Part shown: in pieces, positions 1 through 6,714 of the stretch
Numbering within the stretch: position 1 is the first letter of the stretch
How the letters are laid out: each line of letters opens with the position of its first letter
Source: Lachnospiraceae bacterium
GTDB lineage: Bacteria > Bacillota > Clostridia > Lachnospirales > Lachnospiraceae
Assembly: GCA_900770325.1 (NCBI GenBank)
Contig: CAAGKE010000018.1
Location: 1-12,455 of the forward strand
Direction of reading: 5' to 3'
Length of the DNA: 12,455 nt
Made by a program: the position numbers and the translations under genes
Notes under the pieces: model-generated
The model's database searches: none
Seen by the model: the letters and a program-made list of their open reading frames with translations, nothing else
Told to the model about the DNA's origin: nothing

Positions 1-120
1 GACGCTCAGGAAAGCCTTCGCGCCGAGTTTCCGTAGGCGGTGGATTTCATCTCAGCTAAGGGCGTCCCTGAAATGTTTCCTTAGAGATGTGCGCCTGCTT
101 CGAAACGTCTGTTTCAATAT
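1..120. other. Structure-rich noncoding stretch at the left edge, identity unknown
   Basis: No convincing gene is seen here. Several inverted repeats are visible: GACGC (1-5) with GCGTC (62-66); ATCTC (49-53) plus TAAGG (57-61) with CCTTA (79-83) plus GAGAT (84-88), a 10-bp helix with a 3-nt bulge; and GAAAC (102-106) with GTTTC (111-115). Short open frames cross it on both strands (one on + is open from base 2 to a stop at about 137), but none has a start or a recognisable sequence. It could be an edge of a dispersed repeat, an RNA element, or the 5' region of a gene lying to the left. Identity is not resolved. Confidence 0.3.
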
Positions 121-156
121 AATGTCAGATGAACAATAACCCGCATGAAAATTCCC

Positions 157-214
157 GGCAAATCAGAGAGCATAAAAACGCAGCAAAAAAATTTGCATTT
201 ATGCTGGCAAATCA
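157..214. repeat. Nested inverted repeat flanked by 9-bp direct repeats
   Basis: GGCAAATCA occurs at 157-165 and again at 206-214. Between them is a perfect 7-bp inverted repeat, GCATAAA (170-176) and TTTATGC (198-204), enclosing a second one, GCAAA (183-187) and TTTGC (192-196), with a four-A loop. There is no T-run after it on the + strand, so it is a poor terminator in the aroE direction. It sits just upstream of and partly inside the aroE promoter candidate, so it could be a regulator-binding site or a weak bidirectional terminator. This is a sequence observation only. Confidence 0.45.
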
Positions 215-232
215 CTGATTTTTCTTTATAAT
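205..232 (+). promoter_or_regulatory. Candidate sigma-A promoter for aroE
   Basis: A perfect TATAAT (227-232) lies 16 bp downstream of a weak -35, TGGCAA (205-210, 3 of 6). A transcript from it would begin near 239 and give a leader of about 60 nt before the aroE start. The region just downstream is very AT-rich (236-250) and offers alternative -10 boxes, so the exact promoter is uncertain. The -35 overlaps the right-hand copy of the GGCAAATCA direct repeat, which would allow control by a protein bound there. Confidence 0.45.
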
Positions 233-299
233 TAGTTTATATATTATATTGCTGCGAAATGCGTTCCTGCAGCAAATTTAAATCAGGAGGTTTTTTATC

Positions 300-1166
300 A
301 TGGATTATCAAATTACCGGACATACACGGCTGGGAGGACTGCTGGGTTCTCCCGTGGCCCACAGCATTTCTCCGCTGATGCACAATGACAGCTTTCGCGC
401 CCTTGGACTGGATTTCGTCTACCTTTGCTTTGATGTGGGTACGGAAAAGCTGGGGGAGGTGGTTTCGGCGTTCCGCGCCATGAACGTATACGGCTTTAAC
501 CTGACTATGCCGGACAAAGAGGCGGTGATACCCTATCTGGATGAACTGTCTCTCGCAGCTCAATTGATCGGCGCCGTAAATACAGTTAAAAATGAAAACG
601 GAAGGCTGATCGGGCATAATACGGACGGGACCGGATATATGAAAGCAGTGAAGGATGCGGGATACGATGTGATCGGAAAGGAAATGACTCTGCTGGGGGC
701 CGGAGGCGCCGCCTCGGCCATCGCTGTTCAGGCCGCTATTGACGGCGTCAGCCGCCTGCATCTGGTCAGCCGGAAGGGACGTTCCTGGGAAAAAGCAAAA
801 CACCTTGTTGACAGCATCAATGAAAAAACGGCCTGTCAGGCGGACCTGACAGACCTGGCAGACACCGGCACACTGCGCAGACTGCTGGAGCGAAGCACAC
901 TGCTGACCAATGCCACCTCGGCGGGCATGGCTCCCAATACAGATCTGACTCCCATCCCGGATACTACCTTGTTCCATCCGGAACTGATCGTATCCGATGT
1001 CATTTACAATCCCCGGGAAACCAGGCTTCTGGCAGAAGCCCGGGCCAAGGGCTGTCCCACCTTCAATGGAATGTATATGCTCCTGTATCAGGGAGAGGCC
1101 GCATTTCAGATCTGGACCGGTCAGGAAATGCCTGTGGCACTTATAAAAGAAAAATATTTTTCTTAA
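300..1166 (+). CDS. aroE: Shikimate (or quinate/shikimate) 5-dehydrogenase, AroE/YdiB type
   Basis: This 288-residue enzyme reduces 3-dehydroshikimate to shikimate with NAD(P)H in the chorismate pathway; YdiB-type members also accept quinate. The N-terminal substrate domain shows the shikimate-binding serines (HSISP, S22 and S24), the catalytic lysine K73 (in TMPDK), N94 (GAVNT) and the catalytic aspartate D109 (HNTDGTG). A Rossmann loop, LGAGGAAS (about 132-139), starts the cofactor domain, followed by NATSAGM (about 204-210) and the C-terminal MLLYQGE with Q264. Length and many blocks (AGYDVIGK, DLAD, LLTN, WTG) resemble E. coli YdiB more than a short AroE. AroE usually has MPHK; here the third residue is Asp, and YdiB has Asn. 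The start is well supported by AGGAGG at 285-290, 9 nt upstream. The gene stands alone on the + strand; its stop overlaps that of the convergent MATE gene. Dehydrogenase family is certain; the choice between shikimate and quinate is inferred. Confidence 0.93.
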   Translation: MDYQITGHTRLGGLLGSPVAHSISPLMHNDSFRALGLDFVYLCFDVGTEKLGEVVSAFRAMNVYGFNLTMPDKEAVIPYLDELSLAAQLIGAVNTVKNENGRLIGHNTDGTGYMKAVKDAGYDVIGKEMTLLGAGGAASAIAVQAAIDGVSRLHLVSRKGRSWEKAKHLVDSINEKTACQADLTDLADTGTLRRLLERSTLLTNATSAGMAPNTDLTPIPDTTLFHPELIVSDVIYNPRETRLLAEARAKGCPTFNGMYMLLYQGEAAFQIWTGQEMPVALIKEKYFS

Positions 1167-2527
1167 GCCTTTCCGGCCACAGCGGGCTTTTCTTCCAGTT
1201 TTTCCCGTTCCCTGCGCATGATCATAAGAAAATCGATCACAATATAGACGGTGGCCGCCACCCAGGCAGTCTGATCCGTAAAACAGGCTGCCGTATAGCC
1301 GTAAACCGGGATGACAAACAGGGCCATACCGGTCCTGGCCACCATTTCCAGCAGGCCTGCAAACATGGCAGAGCCGCTGTGCCCCAGCCCCTGCACAGCA
1401 CTTCGGGTTACGTTCAGCACTGCCAGGAAAGAAAAGAAATATCCCATGCAGCGCAGATACTGGTGGGCGTAGCGAATCACCTCTGTCTCACTGCTGTCCA
1501 CAAAAATCCGGACAATATGAGATCCCAAAAAAATCATGGCAAAGCTGGCAGCCAGACTGTAGCAAAAGCCGATCAGAATCATCTGTCCTAATCCTTTCCG
1601 GATTCGATCCAGCCTGCGGGCTCCCAGATTCTGTCCGCAGAAGGTGGCGCTGGTATTTGCCAGTGCCTCATAGGGGGACATCACAAACTGTTTCACCTTT
1701 ATGCCTGCCGTAAAAGCTGCCACAATGGTAGAACCCAGCGAATTGACTGCGCTCTGCATCATCACACTGCCGATAGCAGTGATGGAAAACTGCAGGCCCA
1801 TGGGCAGCCCCATGCCAAGCAGGGTCTTCATCCGCCTGCCGGAAGCCTGGCACTCCTCCTTTTTCATTTCCAGTATGGAAAATCTCTTTTTCATATACAC
1901 CACACAGCAGATTCCTGAAATCGCCTGAGCAGTGATCGTAGAAAGGGCAGCGCCTTCTACTCCCATGCCAAAAACCAGGATCGTCAGCAGATCCCCGGCG
2001 ATATTGATCACTGTGGAGACCACCAGAAACAAAAAAGGGCTCTTACTGTCACCCAAAGCCCGCAGGATGCCTGCTGCCATATTATAAAGCACAGTAAAGG
2101 GAATCCCGATAAAAATGATCACCAGGTAAAAATACGCTCCGTCCAGAATATTTTCCGGTGTCCGGATCAGAACAAGAATCTGACGGCAAAGAAGAGCCGT
2201 CAGGGCAGCAAGTGCCACAGAAATGCCTGCAGACAATACCGCGGCATTCATCACATACCGGCGCATTCCGGAATAATCTCTGGCTCCAAAGCTCTGAGCC
2301 ACCGGAATCGCGAAGCCGCTGCAAAGTCCTGTACAAAAACCGATGATCAGAAAATTCAGTGAAGTACTGGCCCCCACAGAAGCCAGCGCATCGATCCCCA
2401 GCGATTTTCCCACAATAATGGAATCCGCCAGATTATACATCTGCTGAAACAGATTTCCCAACAGGAGGGGAAAAGCAAACCAGATGATCTGCTTCAGAGA
2501 ATTTCCTTCTGTTAAACTTTTTTCCAT
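1163..2527 (-). CDS. MATE family multidrug/Na+ or H+ antiporter
   Basis: This is an integral membrane protein of 454 residues that exports cationic drugs or metabolites in exchange for Na+ or H+. About twelve hydrophobic helices arranged as two similar halves are visible. The opening is typical of the family: an FAFPLLLGNLFQQMYNLAD stretch (about 17-35), then VGKSLG and ALASVGAS. The second half begins with LGMGLPMGLQ and has a P-x-E-A-L loop (about 284-288). The substrate cannot be deduced. A GTG nine bases upstream (2534-2536) is in frame, but AGGTGAG sits correctly for the ATG at 2527, so that start is preferred. No clear promoter is seen in front; it may be read from ftsZ through the hairpin spacer. 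Its stop (TAA on -) shares TTAA with the stop of convergent aroE. Confidence 0.9.
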   Translation of the reverse strand: MEKSLTEGNSLKQIIWFAFPLLLGNLFQQMYNLADSIIVGKSLGIDALASVGASTSLNFLIIGFCTGLCSGFAIPVAQSFGARDYSGMRRYVMNAAVLSAGISVALAALTALLCRQILVLIRTPENILDGAYFYLVIIFIGIPFTVLYNMAAGILRALGDSKSPFLFLVVSTVINIAGDLLTILVFGMGVEGAALSTITAQAISGICCVVYMKKRFSILEMKKEECQASGRRMKTLLGMGLPMGLQFSITAIGSVMMQSAVNSLGSTIVAAFTAGIKVKQFVMSPYEALANTSATFCGQNLGARRLDRIRKGLGQMILIGFCYSLAASFAMIFLGSHIVRIFVDSSETEVIRYAHQYLRCMGYFFSFLAVLNVTRSAVQGLGHSGSAMFAGLLEMVARTGMALFVIPVYGYTAACFTDQTAWVAATVYIVIDFLMIMRREREKLEEKPAVAGKA

Positions 2528-2602
2528 AATTCTCACCTGTCCTTAACGTTTTCTATTTCAGATCTGCTCCCGGAAAAAGGAAGGAGCTTTCACACTTTTT
2601 TC

Positions 2603-2669
2603 GCGCCGGATGCGTTTTGCGAAGCAAAAAAACTCATCTCGCATCCGTGCGCATCTATGCACGAAGTGC
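2603..2669. repeat. Two stem-loops in the MATE-ftsZ spacer
   Basis: The first hairpin pairs GCGC plus CGGATGCG (2603-2614) with CGCATCCG plus GCGC (2640-2647 and 2649-2652), a 12-bp stem with one bulged T. Inside it is a second helix, TTTTGC (2615-2620) with GCAAAA (2624-2629) around a GAA loop. A small hairpin follows, GCAC-GAA-GTGC (2659-2669), with five T on the + strand after it. Together with the next palindrome this looks like a compact mobile or dispersed palindromic element rather than a simple terminator; whether it recurs in the genome cannot be seen here. Confidence 0.6.
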
Positions 2670-2671
2670 TT

Positions 2672-2732
2672 TTTGTGTCATAGGAAAGGACTTTCACGCT
2701 TGAGCGTGACAAGGTCTTTCCTATGACACAAA
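2672..2732. repeat. Long palindrome, 17-bp perfect arms
   Basis: Arms TTTGTGTCATAGGAAAG (2672-2688) and CTTTCCTATGACACAAA (2716-2732) are perfect inverted copies. The 27-nt interior carries its own hairpin, CACGCT (2695-2700) with AGCGTG (2703-2708), giving a cruciform-like or long RNA hairpin structure. It lies in the noncoding spacer behind ftsZ and in front of the MATE gene. The arm length far exceeds that of an ordinary terminator, and no T-run directly follows it on either strand. A MITE- or REP-like repeat, or an mRNA stabilising or processing structure, is possible. Confidence 0.7.
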
Positions 2733-2736
2733 GAAA

Positions 2737-2778
2737 AAGGAAGAAGATCCGGTATATCATCTGCCTGACCTCTTCCTT
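2737..2778 (-). terminator. Probable Rho-independent terminator of ftsZ
   Basis: On the - strand, 22 nt after the ftsZ stop, AAGGAAGA (2778-2771) pairs with TCTTCCTT (2744-2737), and the 3' arm runs into a T-rich tail (TTTC then TTTG). GGTC and GATC next to the stem may lengthen it imperfectly. The loop is long, so the fold is only moderately convincing, but position and tail fit the end of the division cluster transcript. Confidence 0.5.
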
Positions 2779-2799
2779 ATTTTATCTTTACTTTTGTCT

Positions 2800-3978
2800 C
2801 TAATTTCTTCTCAGGAAATCCGGAATCTGAATATCCTTTTCCACTACCTTACTCTCCGGAGTTCTCAGACGTCCTGTACCGGAAGCCGGTGTCTTGGAAG
2901 CAGCCGGTGCGGGATTTACTGTCTTCTGGAAGGAATATCCGCCGCTGGGACGGTTCTCCTGCTTCGGATAACGATAGTCGGGAACCAGATTGCGGCGCAC
3001 TCCGCCGGTCTTTGGAGCTTCCTTATTCACGTCCTCCAGACCTGTGGCAATTACCGTAATGCTTGCCTCATCCGCATAAGTATCGTCATACATCGCACCG
3101 AAGATGATATTTGCGTTATCACCAGCCAGTTCCTGTACGTAGCTGGCCGCATCGTTGGCATCCATCAGAGAAATGTCTCCGGAAATATTGATGATCACAT
3201 GGGACGCACCCTCGATAGTGGTCTCCAGCAGCGGGCTGGCAACTGCCTGCTTCACTGCCTCCAGTGCCTTATCATCACCCTTGGCCTGTCCGATACCGAT
3301 GTGGGCAATACCCTTATTGCTCATAACTGTCTGTACATCCGCAAAGTCAAGGTTGATCAGAGCCGGCAGATTGATCAAATCCGTAATACCCTGAACGGCC
3401 TGCTGCAATACCTCGTCCGCCTTCTTCAGTGCTTCCGGCATCGTGGTCCTTCGGTCTACGATCTCCAGTAATTTATCATTGGGAATAACAATCAGTGTAT
3501 CCACATTTTCCTTCAGACGCTCAATACCGGTTAATGCGTTATTCATGCGGACTCTCGCTTCAAAACGGAAAGGCTTTGTCACAACACCTACTGTCAGAAT
3601 GCCCATCTCCTTGGCGATTCCTGCCACTACAGGAGCAGCTCCCGTGCCGGTGCCGCCGCCCATGCCGCAGGTAACAAATACCATATCCGCGCCCTGGATC
3701 GCCTGACGGATATCCTCCGCACTCTCTTCTGCCGCCTGCTGTCCGATCTCAGGCTTTGCTCCTGCGCCCAGTCCCTTTGTCACCTTTTCACCGATCTGGA
3801 TCGTGGTCGGTGCCTTGCAAAGAGTCAGCGCCTGCTTATCTGTATTTACACCGATGAATTCTACGCCGCCGATGGTATCCTCCACCATCCTGTTCACTGC
3901 GTTATTACCGGCTCCGCCCACGCCTACCACTATAATCTTCGCTGCGGATTCCGTTTCATTTGACATAATCTCTAACAC
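2800..3978 (-). CDS. ftsZ: Cell division protein FtsZ
   Basis: This tubulin-like GTPase of 392 residues polymerises at midcell into the Z ring that recruits the divisome. Visible motifs are the N-terminal nucleotide loop [13 protein letters not shown] (about 19-31), the tubulin signature GGGTGTG (107-113), and the T7 loop N209-L-D-F-A-D214 that completes the GTPase site of the neighbouring subunit. A short proline/glycine-rich linker (about 320-380) follows, then the C-terminal tail [10 protein letters not shown] that binds partners such as SepF or EzrA-type anchors. The start is GTG at 3978, chosen because AAGGAGG lies 7 nt upstream; an in-frame ATG at 3966 lacks such a site. No ftsA is adjacent, as is usual in Clostridia. 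It is preceded by a 255-base leader with its own strong promoter and followed by a hairpin-rich spacer. Confidence 0.98.
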   Translation of the reverse strand: MLEIMSNETESAAKIIVVGVGGAGNNAVNRMVEDTIGGVEFIGVNTDKQALTLCKAPTTIQIGEKVTKGLGAGAKPEIGQQAAEESAEDIRQAIQGADMVFVTCGMGGGTGTGAAPVVAGIAKEMGILTVGVVTKPFRFEARVRMNNALTGIERLKENVDTLIVIPNDKLLEIVDRRTTMPEALKKADEVLQQAVQGITDLINLPALINLDFADVQTVMSNKGIAHIGIGQAKGDDKALEAVKQAVASPLLETTIEGASHVIINISGDISLMDANDAASYVQELAGDNANIIFGAMYDDTYADEASITVIATGLEDVNKEAPKTGGVRRNLVPDYRYPKQENRPSGGYSFQKTVNPAPAASKTPASGTGRLRTPESKVVEKDIQIPDFLRRN

Positions 3979-3996
3979 TGTGTTTCCTCCTTATAT

Positions 3997-4060
3997 TTAA
4001 ATACACCCCGGCATACTTTCATTCCCTGTACAGGAATGCCTCCGGCATCCCTGCCAAACC
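3997..4060 (-). promoter_or_regulatory. ftsZ leader with overlapping alternative hairpins
   Basis: Between the ftsZ promoter and its ribosome binding site the - strand carries ATGCC-GGA-GGCAT, directly overlapping CATTCC, seven loop bases, GGAATG. The two helices share the CATTCC bases and cannot both form, which is the arrangement of a leader switch or a protein-binding site. No known riboswitch family is recognised. The role is inference; the inverted repeats are seen directly. Confidence 0.35.
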
Positions 4061-4133
4061 GATAAGCTGTTTTTCCGATGGGCGAAAGTCGCTCTCTACT
4101 GAGCTGTCCCAGTAATAACCATATATACCTTAT

Positions 4134-4162
4134 ATAATATAAGTATTTCCCCAATTTATCAA
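4134..4162 (-). promoter_or_regulatory. Strong sigma-A promoter for ftsZ
   Basis: On the - strand TTGATA (4162-4157, 5 of 6 to TTGACA) is followed after exactly 17 bp by TATTAT (4139-4134, 5 of 6 to TATAAT), in AT-rich surroundings. Transcription would start near 4127 and leave a leader of about 150 nt before the GTG start. It gives ftsZ expression independent of the upstream wall genes, as is common for ftsZ. Confidence 0.75.
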
Positions 4163-4233
4163 GTCTAATTTTTCATAAATATTTCTTTTTCCAGTAATTT
4201 CAGTCATATAATATCTACAATCCCGAAGAGCTT

Positions 4234-5343
4234 TTATTGCGCCAGTGTACCCGTCTGAGGATCAATCACGTTCATATAGGCATCCACCACATTTCCGTCC
4301 TCATTCACATAGCAGCCGTCAATCGGGATTCCACTGGCATCCACCACCTGCCCATTTACCACATGGGCATCATAGCGCAGGGTACCTGATGAATCAAATG
4401 CCATAAAAGCAGACAGCCCTGTGGTCTCACCTGAAACAATCCCGTTCTCGCCTTCCGCTGTCTGATCCCCGTCAGCAGCATCTCCGGCTTCACCCGTATC
4501 CCCGGTACCGGAACCGCCATTTTCACCGGTAATGGGATTCCCGTTCTCATCTGTTTCGGCAGAGAGCGAATCCCCGTTCTCATCCGTTTCAGCAGCAGGC
4601 TCTGTCTCATCCGTTTTCTGGAAGGATATCGTCTCATTCTTTCCGGTAAAAGCTTCCAGATTCAATGTGCCGGACTCTCCCTGTACCTGCTGGTAAATCG
4701 TCACCAGATTGGCCACCTTTTCCTCCAGGTACTCATCCTGCCCCATCCTGACCTCCACCTTTCCGATGGTCAGGGTAATATTCAGATTTTCATCAAAAGA
4801 AATATTATCCGGTATCAGTCCGGCTTCCACAAGAAGCTGACTGATGCTCAGCATGGTACGAAGCTGTGCCGTATTCTCCACCGGAAGCTTCTGATAAAGC
4901 ACAGGCTGCTCCATGGCGACCCCGCAAACCAGCGGAAGCTCCCCGTAAACCTCATTCGTCATTTCCAGTACCATACCCTCAGAATCAAAATATACATTGG
5001 TACCCGCATACTGGATATATCCGGTCAGAACTTTTTCTTTTACCGTAATCCGCACCCTGCCCGGCGATACAAACTTCGCCTGAATCGTATCCAGATAAGG
5101 AGCATGCGTATCGGAAACGGCATGCTTATATTTCCACGCAAAAAACAAAGTATTCTCTGTCCAGAAGTTATATATCAGATCTTCCTTTATCTCCTCCGCC
5201 GAATGCCGCTGACTGCCGGAGATCTCCACCGTACGGATGCGGAAAAACCCAAGCAGAATTACTGCCGCTGCCGCCAGAAACAGCAGCAGCCCTCCCATGA
5301 TCCTGATCCGCGCCCCGCGGCGCCTTCTTCTTCTTTTCGCCAT
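4234..5343 (-). CDS. ftsQ: Cell division protein FtsQ/DivIB with an unusual C-terminal extension
   Basis: This bitopic membrane protein of 369 residues links FtsL and the septum-specific synthase within the divisome. It has a very basic cytoplasmic start (RRRRRR at 4-9), one membrane helix (about 14-34), a POTRA domain beginning FRIRTVEISG (about 34-103) and the following beta domain (to about 240). After that comes an acidic, low-complexity segment (about 243-305) containing TDENG twice and many Gly/Glu/Asp, then a tail with an imperfect repeat, NGQVVDASGIPIDG (330-343) and DGNVVDAYMNVIDP (349-362). The tail is not part of a standard DivIB. AGGAGA lies upstream of the ATG at suitable distance. 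Its start is 52 bases after the murA stop, so co-transcription with murA is likely. Family assignment rests on the topology, the POTRA onset and the place between murA and ftsZ. Confidence 0.88.
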   Translation of the reverse strand: MAKRRRRRRGARIRIMGGLLLFLAAAAVILLGFFRIRTVEISGSQRHSAEEIKEDLIYNFWTENTLFFAWKYKHAVSDTHAPYLDTIQAKFVSPGRVRITVKEKVLTGYIQYAGTNVYFDSEGMVLEMTNEVYGELPLVCGVAMEQPVLYQKLPVENTAQLRTMLSISQLLVEAGLIPDNISFDENLNITLTIGKVEVRMGQDEYLEEKVANLVTIYQQVQGESGTLNLEAFTGKNETISFQKTDETEPAAETDENGDSLSAETDENGNPITGENGGSGTGDTGEAGDAADGDQTAEGENGIVSGETTGLSAFMAFDSSGTLRYDAHVVNGQVVDASGIPIDGCYVNEDGNVVDAYMNVIDPQTGTLAQ

Positions 5344-5395
5344 TATCCTGTCTCCTGTATCCTTCGTTCCACTTATCTCTAATGCATTTTATCGT

Positions 5396-6679
5396 CTACT
5401 GTTCACGTACACTTTGTTCCGCGAGGTGTTGATCATCTCTGATATCCGCGCCCAGCTTCTCCAGATCTTCAAAAATCCTCTCATATCCCCGGTCAATAAA
5501 CCGGCACCCGCTGATTCTGGTCACTCCCTCAGCCTGCAGGCCCGCCAGCACCAGAGCAGCCGCTCCCCGCAGTTCAAAAGCCTCCACGCAGGCACCATGC
5601 AGCTTCGCTGTTCCGCGGATGAATGCATCCCTTCCCGACAGCCTGATATCAGCCCCCATTTTCTGAAGCTGAGCAGCCGTCTTAAACCGGGATTCAAAAA
5701 TATTCTCCCGGATCCGGCTATTCCCTCCGGCCACAGAAAGCAGCGTCATCATGGGAGACTGCAGATCTGTGGGAAATCCGGGATACGGAGCCGTCTCCAG
5801 AAGCGGGATTCCATGATATCCGCCGGAACCGTCTACTATCAGCCTCTCTCCTTCTCTTTCCAGCAGGATTCCTGTCTCCTCCAGTGCTTTATAAACAGCT
5901 TCCATATGGGAGTGGGGCATTCGTTCCAGAGTGATCCTTCCTCCTGTCACTGCTCCTGCCATCAGATACGTACCTGCCACGATTCTGTCTGCCTCCAGTT
6001 CATGCCGGGAATCCTGCAGACCTGTTTTTCCCCTGATACAGATCCTTCCTTCCGGAAAAATACGGATATCCGCTCCTTTTTCCTGAAGAAACCGGCACAA
6101 TTCCCCGATTTCCGGCTCTCTCGCCGCGTTTCTGATCTCGGTCTCCCCATCAGCCAGGACTGCCGCCAGGATAATGTTTTCCGTGGCGCCCACACTGGGA
6201 AAACGAAGAGTGATCTTTGCTCCCTTCAGCCCTTCTCCATGGGCCAGAATGCCGGAGGCATCCTCTTCGATCCGGGCTCCAAGCTGCCGCAGACCGGCCA
6301 GATGCAGATCAATCGGTCTTGCTCCCAGCACACAGCCTCCGGGATAAGGCAGACCGGCCTTTCCCATACGCCCCAGAAGTGCTCCCAGGAAGAGAATGGA
6401 GGATCTCATTCTGCTTCCGATCTCTTCCGGAATCTTCCATGTGCTGATCCGGGCGGCATCTACCGCCAGACAGCTTCCTTCCCACCATACGCTGCATCCC
6501 AGTGCCTCCAGAAGAAGGATGGAATCTTCCACATCCCGGATGCGGGGGCAATGCTCCATCCGGCTGACACCTGCATGGAGGACGCAGCCTGCCAGCATGG
6601 GAAGCACAGCATTCTTTGAGCCCTGTATTTCAACTGTACCATAAAGTGGTTTTCCTCCCCGAATTTCTACACATTCCAA
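5396..6679 (-). CDS. murA: UDP-N-acetylglucosamine 1-carboxyvinyltransferase MurA
   Basis: This cytoplasmic enzyme transfers enolpyruvate from PEP to UDP-GlcNAc, the first committed step of peptidoglycan synthesis. From the chosen start it has 427 residues, within the usual MurA size. Seen are the GSKNAVLP motif, placing K22 and N23 at the standard numbering; the active-site loop YPGGCVLGARPID with C116 (E. coli Cys115); and later GTYLMAGAV, FPTDLQSPMM, LRGAAALVLAGL and the final FIDRGYERI block. The cysteine implies fosfomycin sensitivity rather than the Asp form. The start is taken as TTG at 6679 because GGAGG (6691-6687) lies 7 nt before it; an ATG two codons earlier (6685) is only 1 nt from that site, and an ATG at 6709 has only a cramped AGGA. 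The open frame extends further but overlaps ftsW. It occupies the place where murG often stands. Gram-positives commonly carry a second MurA elsewhere. Confidence 0.96.
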   Translation of the reverse strand: MECVEIRGGKPLYGTVEIQGSKNAVLPMLAGCVLHAGVSRMEHCPRIRDVEDSILLLEALGCSVWWEGSCLAVDAARISTWKIPEEIGSRMRSSILFLGALLGRMGKAGLPYPGGCVLGARPIDLHLAGLRQLGARIEEDASGILAHGEGLKGAKITLRFPSVGATENIILAAVLADGETEIRNAAREPEIGELCRFLQEKGADIRIFPEGRICIRGKTGLQDSRHELEADRIVAGTYLMAGAVTGGRITLERMPHSHMEAVYKALEETGILLEREGERLIVDGSGGYHGIPLLETAPYPGFPTDLQSPMMTLLSVAGGNSRIRENIFESRFKTAAQLQKMGADIRLSGRDAFIRGTAKLHGACVEAFELRGAAALVLAGLQAEGVTRISGCRFIDRGYERIFEDLEKLGADIRDDQHLAEQSVREQ

Positions 6680-6714
6680 GTCCATCCCTCCGGCCTGATT
6701 TTCCGCCATATATC

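Noticed and set aside
35..72. CTGAGATGA on the - strand near the left edge, as in a TPP riboswitch
   Set aside because: The second conserved half of the TPP riboswitch (the CCTGATCTGG and CAGCGTAGGGAA-type segments) is not present downstream on that strand.
237..977. A 246-codon open frame on the - strand opposite aroE
   Set aside because: It is antisense to a certain gene, has no recognisable motif, is Cys/Gln/His-rich in the manner of shadow frames, and lacks a convincing ribosome binding site.
2659..2674. GCAC-GAA-GTGC followed by five T as a + strand terminator
   Set aside because: There is no + strand gene between aroE (ending at 1166) and this point, and the stem is only 4 bp; better treated as part of the palindrome cluster.
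3972..4154. A 60-codon - strand frame overlapping the ftsZ start
   Set aside because: Its start lies upstream of the -10 of the ftsZ promoter, so that transcript would not carry it; it also overlaps the ftsZ ribosome binding site and resembles no known protein.
5237..6619. A 460-codon open frame on the + strand opposite murA and the start of ftsQ
   Set aside because: Composition (Ser/Gln/His/Arg-rich, no domains) is typical of an antisense shadow; murA on the other strand is certain.
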